Notes under the pieces: generated by a model | The model's database searches: none | What the model was told of the DNA's origin: nothing | The model's input: the letters and a program-made list of their open reading frames with translations, nothing else | Shown here: positions 11,015-23,374 of the stretch, piece by piece | How positions within the stretch are numbered: the first letter of the stretch is position 1 | Layout: every line of letters begins with the position of its first letter | From: Sipunculus nudus | Lineage: Eukaryota > Annelida > Sipuncula > Golfingiida > Sipunculidae | Direction of reading: 5' to 3' | NCBI GenBank assembly: GCA_026874595.1 | Contig: CM049317.1 | Span: 44,478,401 to 44,542,400 of the forward strand | Length of the DNA stretch: 64,000 bases | Program-made: the position numbers and the translations under genes

Positions 11015-13785
11015 GATAGAACCACACAGAATTAATATCCGAGAGACCATTGAATCAAGTAGTAGAGGATATGATTCTGATATTCGAATTCCTCTGCCAA
11101 CAACCTATTCAAGAGATCAAATTTCATTGGACGAGAGCCATATCCCCACACCGGACGTTGCGGAGAGGTGACCCCATCAAAGAGAAATCGCTGAAAAGAT
11201 ACAGCCTTTGATGAATTGTGAGATCGGACTCATTTTATACAACTGTCAGGCACTAGCACCACGTCAGTGCACTACAGGCGTTGGTACTGACCCCGTTGCT
11301 GTGTGCACAGATCTGAACGTCAGTCAGATGATTAATTAACATCTCAAGACGATATGAAGTTCATGAAGGGCACGCAGGAAAGAATACACCATGAAGATGA
11401 TGAGTGTGTAACGCCCTTGTCGTTCAGAGGTGATTGACCAGCCTTTCCAAACAAAAAATCCGCAGTAATGCGACGTGCAAACAGTTTACAGAGACGTATG
11501 CTTCAGTATGAGAAATACTTTACCCTCTATAAGAATAACATGCAACAGATCTTGAACAGAGGAGATGCTGAAATGGTCCCAAAAGAAGATGATCAACCAG
11601 AGGTCGCTTGATATATTCCCCACCATGGTGTGTCCGTGTTGTCTTCGACTGCAGCGCCAAATTTTAAAGAACTTGTCTGAACGATAATCTCCTACCAAGA
11701 GCAGATATGATCAATCCCTTGATCGGCGTATTTTTTGGTTCCGTCAAGAACGAGTCGCCACTATTTGTGATGTGGAGAACATGTTCCATCAATTCCATGT
11801 GATAAGCCGATACAGACTATATGCGCTTTCCTCACCTGCCTGAGCAACTTTTGGCTTGAAGGAATTTGCACAACGGTATGGATACATTAACCAAGATGCT
11901 GCAAGATTCATTGGAAGTAATGTTTATGTGGACGAGGGTCTAAAGAGCACCCATACATCAGAAGAGGGCATCAAATTGCTGCTGAATGTAATATTAAGAT
12001 CTGCATTAAGGGCAATCTAAGGCTCCACAAGATTGTCTCAGATTCTGAGAAAGTCATCGACACAGTCCCAGAATCTGAACAAGCAAATACATTGCAAGAC
12101 CTCAGTTTATGCTTCCAGGATTCTGCGCCAGAAAGAGCCCTTGGAATACAGTGGTGCATTGAGCTGGACGTGATCTGCTTTAGACTCACTTTACAAATCC
12201 TCCCACTGACATGTCGAGGAATCTTCGCCACAGTAGCCTCTATATATGAATCTAAATAGGTTTCACGCATCCTTTGATATTTGTGGAAAACTGATTCTTC
12301 AGCAGAATAGCTGGCAAGGGCCTAACTTGGATGATAAAGTTACAGATAAAATACGTGTCAAATGGGAAAGTTGGAGACAAGAGCTACTTGCCCCGAAGAA
12401 AATACGAATACAACATTGTTTCAAACCAGCAGACTTTACAGAATCATCGGTACTCAAACTCCATCACTTTCGGGTGCCAGTTCAGAGGGCTATATGGCCA
12501 GTGCTCTTACGTTAGTCTCAAGAATGAAGCTGGAGAAGTATGCTGTTGCTTTGTGATGGGATTAGACCATATTTCTTATCCGATTCTAAAATTGTCTTTG
12601 GCTACATACAGAACGACGCCAAACGCTTTCATGGAACGTGGCAAATCGAGTGCAAAGGATCAGAGAGTCTTCAGGTCCAGATCAGTGGGGTATGTGTCCA
12701 CCAAGAACAATCCAGCTGACCATGCATCCCGCGGATGAATTAGTTACTTCAAGTTGGGTAAAGGGACCGGCTGTTCTCTGGGCCAAGAACCCCACACTCG
12801 AAACAGTAGAACAGAACGTCCTTATGGATGATCAAGAAGTAAAGAGAACATCAACAAAAGCTACATCGGCATTTGTAGCATCCGGACTTGAAGATAGATA
12901 AGACCGATTTTCAGATTGGTCTAAAGCAGTGAAAGCTTTCACTTCTCCGAGATTGTTAGCTAAGAAAAGGTCTGGCATCACCTATGGTCGACTCACTTAA
13001 GAAAGACAGGCTCCTTTTTAGAAGTACTTGAAAGCCCGAAACAAGGAAAGTTGCCAGGGAATAGCAGACTGAGAAATCTACCAAGAAAGGATCATGTCAC
13101 TATCCCTTCCCATCCACCTTTGTAAAGGAAATAACCCACCAGGGAATAGGGATGACGATAAACCACATTCGCTCTGCCGCATACTGTATTTTAGGTTGCG
13201 GCTCTGCTGTAGCTTCAGTGATTCACAGATGCTTCACTTGTAGAAAGAAAAGAGGATTTATGCTGCAGCAGAAAAATGTATGACTTGCCTAAAGAAAGAG
13301 CAGAACCCTCTCCACCTTTCCCAATGTGTGGATTGGATTGCTCCTTACCATTTATGGTCAAAGATGTACGTAGAGAACTAAAGAGACATGGTCTCATCTT
13401 TACCTTGTTTGCACTTAGAGCATACGGTCTGCGTTGTTGTCTTTTTGTAATACGCGGAGAGATCCGACTTCTGCGCTGTGATCAAGTTACTTATTTCATA
13501 GGAGCAAAGCAAAAGCTGAAGTAATCTCTCTAAAGTCACCGATGACTATTTACCCAAATGGCTTCTAGCAAATCAGTGTGAATTCCAGATGAACCCACAA
13601 TCGGCAAGCCACATGGGTGGCGTTTGGATGCGTCGAATTAGAAGTATTCGCACGATCTTAGATGGTCTCTTAGAGAATGCAGGTGCACGCCTGGACACCT
13701 CTTCAGTATTAACGCTAATGTATGAGACTAACGCTATAGTGAATGGGAACCCTTTGACAGTAGATTCAATCTGTGATCTTGTATG
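11015..13785 (+). mobile_element. BEL/Pao LTR retrotransposon remnant (end of protease region, RT, RNase H, integrase), inactive
   Basis: Pieces of a Pao-type polyprotein occur in order on the plus strand, in all three frames. They are: 'SDIRIPLPTTYSRDQI' (about 11,075); 'CEIGLILYNC' (11,220); 'PKEDDQPE..YIPHHGV' (11,580-11,640), the Pao reverse transcriptase entry block; 'FAQRYGYINQDAARFIGS' and 'VDDGLKS' (about 11,865-11,945), where YVDD is the polymerase active-site motif; 'WESWRQELLAPKKIRI' (12,365); an RNase H-like 'CCFVMGLDH' and 'NNPADHASRG' (12,540-12,735); the integrase zinc-binding 'CFTCRKKR' (about 13,230); 'PPFPMCGLDC' (13,310); and 'ASHMGGVWMRRIRSIRTIL' (13,605). Numerous stops and frameshifts are present. 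No gag and no LTRs are recognised, and the 3' side stops abruptly at a member of another repeat family. Confidence 0.88.
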
Positions 13786-13787
13786 AT

Positions 13788-14445
13788 TTTGTGACCAAGT
13801 GATTTTGTGTAAAAAACTTACGTTAATTTTGTGGATGTTGGCGCGAGCTATACACATTCTTTTTAAAGATTTTTTTTCTGTGACCAAGTAACCCCGAAAT
13901 AGTAGGGTTCTTACTTTATTGGTGCGCCATAAATAAGTCAAGTTTGAAACCAACAATTCAAACCAAACTGGACTTTTCATCTGTAAACAAATTTGTTGAC
14001 AGATGCCCATGTGACCTTGACCTATGATCTTGTGGCCCCTAAATACCAAGTTTCTTTCGCTATTGGCAGGTGAGCAATATGCGTAAGATGGAAGGTTTGG
14101 AATGAAAAATGCTCTTGATCATTGCCCTCATGATCCCAAAATCAAAAGGGTTCTTTCTTTAATAGTGCGTCATGCATAAGTCAAGTTTGCAATCCATATG
14201 TCGATCCAAACTAAAGACATCCGATTTCTGGAGGGACGGACTGATAAACAGACACACGTACTGACAGAAAGACAGACAGGGAGCTTTATATATCGCACAC
14301 CCTTATGATCCATAACCACAAGTTTGCGGGACACTACATGAAACCACAGCTGAGAAACATATATGATTGCTGTTATTTGACGGTCTCAAAATAGAAATAA
14401 AATCGTAAAAATTAGAAAAAATATACAGGAGCTTCAAGTCAGCTG
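13788..14445 (+). repeat. dispersed GCTCAGCTGAC-family copy, decayed
   Basis: Contains 'gtgaccttgacctatgatct', 'ggcaggtgagcaatatgcg', 'aagatggaaggtttgg' and a polypurine 'gacagaaagacagacagg' block. It ends near 14,445 with 'aagtcagctgagctt', the family's usual right end. The left end is obscured by the junction with the BEL/Pao remnant. Confidence 0.7.
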
Positions 14446-15525
14446 AGCTTATAAAGTACCGTGGATAAATTATTATATTGTTAATGTAACATTGCAATAT
14501 TTGGTTTTATTTAAATTATTAAAATGGTTAAGACTCTATAATCTCATTAAAACGAATAACCAGAATAAAACTTCAATAACATTATACTGATTGAAGTAAT
14601 TGCAGCAGTCATTTTTCTGAGCGATATCTCAACAATATTATTTATCATTTTTAACAAACTCCTGTCAAAAACAAGTGGAGCATAATGACTGTGCGACAAT
14701 TACGTTAGCTCAGACAGATAGCTAAGAGAGATATTCAAGATCAATAAAAACACCAACAAATTAGAACAGTCCAGACAGTCTTCAATTACTTGAAAACAGT
14801 AACTAGGTAGACTCGTACTCTTTTTTTTCAATAATATCAAAGGTTTATGGAGACAGTCGAGCATGCATGCAGAATTTGTTTTATTGCAACAACTCATTCT
14901 TTATTTAACCCCCGCCCCTTCCTCCGCGTCCAGATGTTGTTTTTATGATAGAAAATGGAAAATTCATGTATGTTGAGGACATGATAATGGGGTTCCTTCG
15001 GGTTTACTGAAAGAGATATAAATATACTGTAACTGATAAAACGCACTCTCCCCACAAAGAGACAATATATTCCATACCCAATCGGCATTCAACTGAATGT
15101 TTGTGTAAATGATATGTCCGTTTTATACAACGTTCCCGTCTTTATGCAAATTCATTTACGTGACCTCTGTGCTGCCACAAGTGTGCTACAGAGACAGCCC
15201 ACGCAGGCATTATTAGTGGACGACATTCACTCTAAACAACTCGCAAATCCCCATAAATCCTGCGGTAAACATTATTTACTTGCAGTTCCATTTTAACAGA
15301 AACTTATGTTGTTGTACAAATAATATTCACCAGGATGTACAGATGCGAGGCAATGTTTAAAATAAATCATCAAAACAGCAGTCAGGTTGAACGTGAGCCC
15401 TGTTATCCTTGAGATAACGAAGGGAAATGTCCCTTCAGGCCCACATATTCTAGTGGTCTTTGCAGAATACATTTACCCCTTGCCTTTTCATTCAATACTA
15501 AAGCTACAATGCGACTGTATGCTAT
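14446..15525. other. no gene recognised
   Basis: AT-rich DNA with short frames (60-65 codons) on both strands, none with a domain. Confidence 0.5.
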
Positions 15526-15529
15526 AAAT

Positions 15530-18500
15530 GCTTCCTTATTTCTTCCCATTTTTCTAAATGTGCAGTAATCTTATTTTCCAGTTTTCCTATTATATGTTCA
15601 ATTTTCTCTTCATATTTTAATCTCCTTAAAAAAATCTGGCATTATATTGCCTATTTTCTAATAATATTCCTTTCGACTTTGATATACACACATTTTTAAT
15701 GCAAGGAGCTCCTGATTTATTAGAAGTTAATTCTTAATTGGAAACATTCCATACAATACTGTGTTCAAGATTAATGGTGGCATTATCACTCCATTTGATT
15801 TCATCCAATCCACAATTCAAAAAGACAGATTTTTTGTTACAAACCATTCATAAAAAATGTGTTTCTTGGTCTCTTATTCTATGAAGCTATAAGAACATCG
15901 GTAGCTATCAACTAACTTCCATTTCTAAAGTAAACTATTGGTTGGTATATTATAGTTATGGAGTATTTTAAATAAGAATTCCCTTGAGTACATATCCAAT
16001 GGGATTAATTGGATGGCTCCAAAGTAACTCTCCCAGTTGATATTATCATCCTGTATTGTATGTCTTAACTTGACCATTGATGAGGGCGCAGTTGATTTTT
16101 GTTCCACCAAAAGATCATAAACATATCTAGAAGACAAAGACTGTATATTTGTAATACCCTTAGTTGTAATTATGATATGTTCCTCTGATATGCCTTCATT
16201 AGATTCGATATCCTCGTCTCGCAATCATTTTGACAGTTACATGGTATTGTGGCTCATACGGATCTCCATATGAGATATACTCCTGTTCTAATATATGGAT
16301 ATTTTTTAATCAATTCACACCATTTTAGCTTTTTTCCTTCCTTTGATACAAAGTCTTTTACAAACCTTATTCCACATAAGTTCATTTGTTTGCAATACAC
16401 CGACTTTTCAGCCACTCTAATCCACTTATTGTTCCACAGAGGTTGCAGTTTTATATCATTTTTATGGTTTGTTCTTTTAGACAAATGGTGACCAATCTTC
16501 CAAAATTTTTTTTATAAAGCCTGGTATCTTTGATGGTATTCTATGGTAATCCAAGTTTGAACACACATTGGTAACTTCACCAATTTTCTCATGATAAAAC
16601 ATGGGTACTGCTTTCCATGCATAAGCATTATTACATAGAATCAACCTTTTAATCCAAATTATTTTTTAAGTTTTCAATCTGCTGGCTAAGTCTTCAAAGT
16701 TTATACCATCTTTGTGGTATGGTCCTATCAGTGTACATTACCTGATCTTGTTTTTTTTCCTCTCCATACAATTTTTTCATCATTGACATAACAATATCTA
16801 TGAATGACTTAGGTGGTACACGGATATTGCATACATATATAACTTCTGATAAAGTTTATGTTCTACAAATTTCTGCCCTTCCAAATAATGTTAAATTTCT
16901 GCTTGACCACACAGTAATGATTTTTATTTTCAAATTTTCTCTCACATTATCAAAACTGAGTTTCCTACTGATATTTTTATCATACAAGTTCCAGATGACA
17001 AGAGTTTTTAATTGCTCCTTTTGTCAGGTTAACCCATTCACATGAAACTGGTTCTAGTGTACTATGTTTACTTGCACCCATCCAGGCTGCCTCAGATATA
17101 TTATAATAGACATGTAGGGAGTAAAATTGTGAAAACATATTTATAGTGCTAATTAAATGTTCAAATGAAGCTGTGTTCCTGATGAAAAAAAGTTATGTCA
17201 TCTGCAAAACGTCATTTTAGTTCATATGCACCAACATGGACTTATTTATACGAACTTAGATGTGTTAACACTTCCAAAACTAATATAAACAAATATGGGC
17301 ATATTGGGTCCCCTTGTTTAATGCCCACTAGACAACAAAAGTATGGTGTTGTAAAACCATTGTTAATAACTCACCTTTTCTAGCTATAATGCAAAATATT
17401 TGGTCCAGTTAATGAACATTGGGCCAAAGCCTGTTTTTTAAGAACACTTAACATGAAACCTGTACTAATGAGTCAAAAGATGCTTTAAAGTCAGCTCCAA
17501 AGAGAATTGCTTCTTCCAGTTCTGTATCATAATATTCCTTCATATCACTGATTAAGTGAACTAAATCTCCAATTTAGCGGCCTGGAACAAAAGCATTCTG
17601 ACCTGAGCGGACCAATTTTTGCAAAACCTTTTGCAATCGTGAAACTAAAAGTTTGCTTGACAACTTACAGGCAACATTTATCAAGCTAATTATCTTCAGG
17701 ATTCTATATATCTTTTTTCCTTGCCCGGCTTTTTTCTAAAAGATTTATAACTCTTTGTTTTTGGATCTCTGATAACTCCCCTGAGTGATACCCTTCATTT
17801 AAACAACAGTCATTTCCAAACTCACTTCATTAATTATACTCAAGTATTATTCTTTTGTTATTCCACCATTCCCTGGTGTTTTATTATTTTGCATACTTTT
17901 TAAGGATTCTAGTACCTCTGTGACAGTTATGTTACCTTCACACTTCAAGGCCTCATCCTCAGTTAGTTCTGGTAACCCATAAATACCTTCCAGGAACTTA
18001 TCACATTCCTCAGAGGTTACATCTGAAGATCTTGAAAACTTTTTCATATACTATTCATGAATATGCGACATTATTTTGTTATGATCCATTGTTTCTACAG
18101 GCCCTTCTTTTAATTTTTTTTATAACTGTCATTTCATGATTTCTCTTTTTAAGAGTTAAGAAACATTTTGACCCGCGCTAACCCTGCTCATACCACTGAG
18201 CTCTGGATCTAACAATTATGCCCTCTGTTATCAAATCATAACACTCTTAAAGTTTCTGCTTTAAATCTTTGTATTTTTCAATAATACTGTTATCATTACA
18301 CTCTCTAATATTACTCTCCAGCAGCTCCACTTCTTTTTCTATGCTCATACGCTTTATTCTGTTAGCTCTGATTTTTTTCTTTTGAGTATGCTATTGCAAA
18401 TTTCTTTTATGATATTTTAAATAGTCCCACTTGGTTCTAGCATTCATATTTGTCTGAAATGCTTCGTTTCACTAATTGTATATACTCCTTTAATTTTGTA

Positions 18501-19400
18501 TTAATATGGCGTCTTCAGCTAATGAATTATTAAATTTCCAGTATGATGGCCCATTCATTGTCATTTCAAAAGTACAAAGTCTAAGTAGTACCGCTGAATG
18601 GTCGGTTTCCACACAAGGTATAATCTCACAGTTTATAAACATAGGGTTTCAAAGTCACTGATATAAGAAAATAGTCTAATCTACGTTGTGTAAGTGAATT
18701 TAATCTCCTCCAAGTAAATCCTTTAGTTTTTGGATTACGAAGTAACCAAATATCACACAGATCAAATGTTTGAAGTATTGTTTTTACGGAGTCAATTGTT
18801 TTATATTTAATTATTTGATTACCATCTTGAGCATCCAAGGGGGAGAAACAGAAATTCAGGTCTCTTCCCAGATAATTTTAGTATTTAAGTCTATGTCAAA
18901 TTCTTTTTAAATAATTTTACATATCTTTTGGTAACATAGAACTGTTTGGACCATAAACATTGACCTTTAAAAACGGACATTCCTGAATATAGGCATAGAA
19001 AATTACAAATCTACCCTCTTTGTCAGAGACACATTTAACTGATTTGAATTGCAATGTTTCATCAGTTAATATAATGGCTCCTCTGGCTTGACTAGAAAAA
19101 ACATAAACCTTGCCGCAGATTTTGCCAAGATTCTTTACTATTTTCTTTGTTTAAAACTTACTCCTTTATCCATTTCGTGTTTTGTTAACCAATTTAAGAG
19201 TTTCCTGCGTCCCTTGCACTGTATGACGAAAAAGACGTTTACCCTATGTTATGAAATAAACAGTAAAATCCATAAATCTGAAATACAATTTAGATGTGTG
19301 ACTACAGGTGATCAACACAGCTTTCTCCTGACCACCCTGCCAATACACAGATCCAAGCCCCGTCTAGATTAGGAACTTCTACCGTTTACGAGTTTCATAG
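15530..19400 (-). mobile_element. L1-like LINE ORF2, near full length but broken
   Basis: Read on the minus strand, the domain order is that of L1-type ORF2. The endonuclease spans about 19,380-18,620: an 'NVYGPNS'-like block near 18,950 and 'RRLNSLTQRRLDYFL' near 18,680. A charged linker spans about 18,450-18,060 ('IIVRSRAQWYEQG' at about 18,220). The reverse transcriptase begins with 'LKSMQNNKTPGNGG' (about 17,890); 'FGADFKASFDS' (about 17,495) is motif A; FADDITFF at 17,208-17,185 holds the catalytic Asp pair. The C-terminal region includes 'REFLFKILHNYNIPTNSLL' (15,985-15,925) and 'RLKYEEKIEHIIGKLENK' near 15,620. Stops and frameshifts are frequent. The L1 assignment rests on the linker and C-terminal wording. 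ORF1 was not found. Confidence 0.87.
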
Positions 19401-19980
19401 TTTCAATGCAGAACTGTGTCATCTATATTTTTTTCATTAGGCCTACTGTTTTTTTTTTTGCAATCAACACATTTATCACCAAAGTTTTTATATCTGGATG
19501 TCTAGTCTTGTAAATTTCTTCTTCACATTATTTTTCTTTTGAATTTAAAATGAACAATTTACATTATTATCAATTCATATTAACAACATAATGTATATCC
19601 AGTTTAGTTATCGTCTTCATTAAAGTTAGCGAAAGTTTTAGGTGTTCTCTCCTGACTGTCGGGTGTTGATTTTCTTTAAAACCATCAGATACCCCTATTT
19701 ATACAGTCAGCAGTATCTGATATTGGAACAGGTATCTGTAGCACCATTTGTACGATATAAACCAAGTCTGGTTGTCCTCTGATTCTTTTCTATACCCGGT
19801 TAGACACAAGGGACTTTGTAGCTTACCACGCATATCGCGCATCATGTTGCACGGGAGGTGAATGGCAAACAGTTTCATTTCCAAGGTGTTCTGCATTCCG
19901 CTTCAAGAAATACTATTCTGTTTTCACGCAACATGGTTTCTGATGGCTGATTTCAATCAATATAATTGCAAGATTTAACC
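19401..19980. other. no gene recognised
   Basis: Short AT-rich stretch between two retroelements. A 65-codon minus frame (19,699-19,896) shows no domain. Confidence 0.45.
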
Positions 19981-20052
19981 ACGGGAGCCACAGCGAGCAA
20001 TTAAAATGTCTCCTCAAGACAGTCACGTTGAAGAGCCACTGCAAAAACAGAG

Positions 20053-20667
20053 TTGTTTAAGAGGCGTATGTTATGTGGTTCAGCAGTGACGTTCAGTAGT
20101 GACCTGTTGAATTTGCTCATGAGAAAGAGGTTTTTTGAGAAATGGTGTAACTCAAAAGAAGTGAATTCAAATTATGAAAAACGTAAGCATATGATGATAG
20201 TTGAAGAATTTAAAAAATTTGTTATAGATGATATTAAGACATATTCAGATGAGGAGAAAGTAACATGATTACAACAAGCAGCAAAATTTGCTGATGAGTT
20301 TGCTTTAACTCATAAACACAAATTTGATAGACCTAGAGAAGTGGGTTTTATTAAACCAAGAAATGTAAATGGCAGTGACAAAAAGGGGAGTCCACCCCGA
20401 ACCAGAAAAGAGTATGGTTCTAAGATTAAAAGGGTAGAAAGGCCTCAAAATTGGCAGGGACCCATCTGCTATTATTGTAAAAAAACAGGGCATATTATGT
20501 CCAAGTGTTTCGAACTCAAAAAGAGTAAAGAAACATTGTCTAAAGAAGCGTCGCCTAATGCGCTTGTGTGTTCGCATGAGAGCTTGCTTTGTGAACCTCC
20601 GTCGGGGAGAGTAGGATTAGAGGATCCTGTCTTTGTGGGAAAGAATAATGACTCTGATAAATTCTGA
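20053..20667 (+). pseudogene. gag (SCAN-like capsid plus CCHC knuckle) of the Gypsy remnant
   Basis: One frame runs from before 20,053 to 20,667, broken only by the TGA at 20,266. It has a capsid-like helical region, a basic linker, and a single zinc knuckle (C467, C470, H475, C480 in order, positions 20,467-20,508). The frame ends three codons before the protease motif because of a frameshift. In intact relatives gag would bind RNA and assemble the particle. This copy cannot do so as read. Confidence 0.8.
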
Positions 20668-21462
20668 GGGATACTGGTGCGTCTCAGTCCTTGTTACTGA
20701 AAAGTGAATTGCCTTTTTTGGACGAGACTGCTACCGGAGAAATAGTATTAACTCAGGGCATTGAGGGGTTCTATTGTTCATGTACCTCTGCACAAAGTCA
20801 TGATGGAGTCAGAGTTGGTGTCAGGTCCTGTTACTGTGGGAATAATGCCCCGTTTACCTGTAAATGGTGTTTTATTGTTATTTGGGAATGATTTGGCGGA
20901 AGGTAGGGTGATGGCTTATCCTTGCATGGTCTCTAAACCGAGGGCTAGTTTAAATGATGTTAGTGAGGCGGAAAACGAGTGGTTGTTTCTAGCTTGTGCA
21001 GAAACAGTGAACAAGGGTGCCACCGATAAGGCCGGTATGGCTGTGGGCCAGGGTTCCACTGATGATAAAGCCGGTACGGCTATGGTTTATAGGACCGCTG
21101 ATGATAATGCAGATAGGGGTATTGTTGATGATGATGAGATGATAGATTTGTCACAAACATTCATGAATGTCACTGGTTATTGTAATGACCAATCAGCGTT
21201 CCTTCTTTCTCCGAATGAGAAAAGAGCTGAGAAATCACCGGATGAGACATTTCCTTTAGGGAGTAGAAAAAGTTTATTGAAAGAACAAAAGAAAGATACA
21301 GATCTTAAACATCTGTACGATTTGATTTTGCCAACCGAGGAATTAGAAAAGGTGTCATCAGGTTATTTCATACAAAATTATGTATTAATTGAGAAAATGG
21401 AAACCCAAAGATATTACGTCAACAGAGGATTGGGCTACAGTAAATCAAACTGTATTTTATAG
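20668..21462 (+). pseudogene. protease and spacer of the Gypsy remnant
   Basis: The DTGAS active-site motif of a retropepsin starts at 20,670. A frameshift near 20,765 moves the reading to the frame of the 233-codon open stretch. That stretch carries the C-terminal protease block ('LLLFGNDLAEGRVMA'), an acidic repeat-like spacer with recurring 'DKAG' and 'DDNAD', and then the start of the integrase N-terminal domain ('LKHLYDLILPTEELEKVSSG'). No YVDD or YIDD motif or other reverse transcriptase block occurs in the interval. Confidence 0.75.
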
Positions 21463-22395
21463 GGCAGAAATTATAAAGGTAGCCCACGAATCGCCTTTGG
21501 CAAGACATTTAGCTGTAAACAAAACCAAAAAAAAAAAAAAAAATCATGAGACATTTCTTTTGGTCTAAGATGAATCAAGACGTAGCACAGTTTTGTCAAA
21601 CTTGTCATACTTGTCAGATGATAGGAAAATACGGTCATTATCCCCAAAAGCTCCATAACAACCCATTCCAGTCATGTCATTGTAGAATGTGTGGGTCCAA
21701 TGCCCAGAACATAGAATGGAAACCAGTATTTGTTAACTATAATATGTACCACAAAAAGATTTCTAGATGCCATCCCTAAATATAAATATAAATATCCCTC
21801 AATATAAAAGCGCGGACTATCGCAAAGGCCTTGATCAAATTCTTTACAATGTTTGGAATGCCTAATGAAATTCAATCAGATCAGGGAACAAAATTTAACT
21901 TCTGGATTGTTCTAATAGTTAACAAATGATTTAGGTGTACATCAAATAATTTCAAGTGCCTATCATCCACAATCCCAAGGTGCTTTAGAGAGATTCCATT
22001 CCACTTTGAAAATATGTTAATAACCTACTGTTTACATAACAAACAAGACTGGGACGAAGGTGTTTCACTATTGTTGTTTGCCGTTAGAGATTCTGTACAA
22101 GAATCGCTTGGGTTCACTCCGTTTGAACCTGTGTTTGGTGACTGAGTACAAAAAGGAACGTTTTGGAATATGTGGTCAACTTCAGTGAAAGGTTAAATGA
22201 TGCAAGTGACCTAGCTAGCTAGACAAAACGTGGCAAAAGCACAGACTAAAATAAAAACATGGTATGACAAAAATGCAAGAGCTAAAAAATTCAGGGTTGG
22301 AGATAAAGTATTGGCATTGTTACCATGTAGAGACGGTCCATTGCAAGCACAGTACCATGTCCATACGAATGCAAATCAATTAGGTGAGCAGTAGG
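21463..22395 (+). pseudogene. integrase of the Gypsy remnant
   Basis: HHCC-type zinc domain ('CQTCHTCQMIGK' near 21,594-21,629), catalytic core with DQGT and 'GALERF', the 'FAVRDSVQESLGF' block near 22,080, and the C-terminal 'DKVLALLP' block near 22,310, spread over three frames. An A-run (about 21,527-21,543) sits at a frame break. The sequence after 22,390 shows no continuation. Confidence 0.8.
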
Positions 22396-23222
22396 TGCCA
22401 GGTGCGTCACTACAGCGATTGGGGGTATATACCCTGCCACCAGGCCCCCCCCCCCCCTTCTTTTAAACAAGGGAGAAAATCAATGTAATCATACCCCTAA
22501 TATTAAGAGAAAAATTATTATATATTTGGAAATGAAATATATTAATATAAATAGTTAGAATTACATACTATGGTTCCATTTCTGAGTTGAAATATATGGA
22601 ATATAATATAGCTAAACCTGGTTTAGTAACCTTTACCGGAAACATAATACCTTATTTTTTTAAAACCTTTTACTTGATGGTAATGTATTTAGTTTATCAA
22701 ATTTGTTGAAGTTTATAACAAAAGTTATCCCAATTATGATAACCCTGCCGCTCCGAATCATTAGCGCCCCCCCCCCCCCACAGTCCCCACCGATGACGAT
22801 AAATTGACGCCACTAGTAGATGCTCATAACTAATCATGACTGATCAGACTCAAACTATAGCCATTGAACATGCAAAAACGAAACACTGGTAACATACACT
22901 GAATAAACATAAGGTGCAAAATACAAAGCAAATGTTAGGGGCTGTATGGAGGTAAACTCCATATGGACACAGTATCTATCACTCTGCCCAGCATGACTCC
23001 GCTATAAACGAGTATCCCCTGGGCGTTAATATCAGACACAGGGGCGGATCCAGGAATATTAAAAATGGGGCGCGGGCGCTACCAAGCACAGGGGCTTGTC
23101 ACAGAAGACTGGAAAATAATATCCAGGAATTTTGAGCCACAAAACCCTAAGAATAAGCGGGGGTTTTGTTACAATTATTGAATGTTTTAGTTAGTTCTAA
23201 ATTTCCATTTATGTTTTCGCAA

Positions 23223-23225
<3 letters not shown>
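22396..23225. other. no gene; ends of small CAGNGGCG-type repeats
   Basis: Two motifs stand out. On the minus strand, 'AGTGGCGTCAA' at about 22,814-22,804 is followed by a G-run (22,769-22,781 as C on plus). On the plus strand, 'caggggcggatccagg' starts at 23,039. Both look like termini of small hAT-like repeats, but I cannot pair them. Confidence 0.4.
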
Positions 23226-23294
<69 letters not shown>

Positions 23295-23296
23295 TC
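23226..23296. repeat. (TA)n microsatellite
   Basis: About 35 TA units with one G interruption. Open frames of Tyr-Ile repeats across it are artefacts. Confidence 0.97.
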
Positions 23297-23374
23297 CGTT
23301 TTTAATTTTATGTTTAAACATGATTTTTTTTCGAACATGTACTCATTTTCTCTCTATTTTTGAGACCTATAAAG

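Larger units (their letters stand above)
20040..22395 (+). mobile_element. Gypsy-type LTR retrotransposon remnant, gag-protease-integrase with no RT between (Gmr1-like order)
   Basis: The gag capsid region (20,090-20,330) resembles the SCAN-like capsid of vertebrate and invertebrate Gypsy elements, with one internal stop at 20,266. It is followed by a CCHC zinc knuckle at 20,467-20,508 (C-X2-C-X4-H-X4-C). A frameshift leads to the aspartic protease motif DTGAS (20,670-20,684) and 'FGNDLAEGRV' (about 20,880). After an Asp/Ala-rich spacer, the integrase N-terminal zinc region follows directly: 'HLAVNKT', 'CQTCHTCQ' at about 21,594. The catalytic core shows 'EIQSDQGTKF' (about 21,862) and 'PQSQGALERF' (about 21,970), the second Asp and the Glu of DDE; the first Asp block is unrecognisable. 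Then come 'ESLGFTPFEPVFG' and 'WYDKNARAKKFRVGDKVLALLP' in separate frames. No LTR was identified. The absence of reverse transcriptase between protease and integrase fits Gmr1-like elements, or an internal deletion. Confidence 0.85.

Noticed and set aside
20305-20577. 90-codon minus-strand frame
   Set aside because: Antisense shadow of the gag zinc-knuckle frame.
23147-23363. Open frames of Tyr-Ile repeats
   Set aside because: Translation of a (TA)n microsatellite. The same applies to frames near 39,900, 53,600, 55,100, 55,300 and 57,950.
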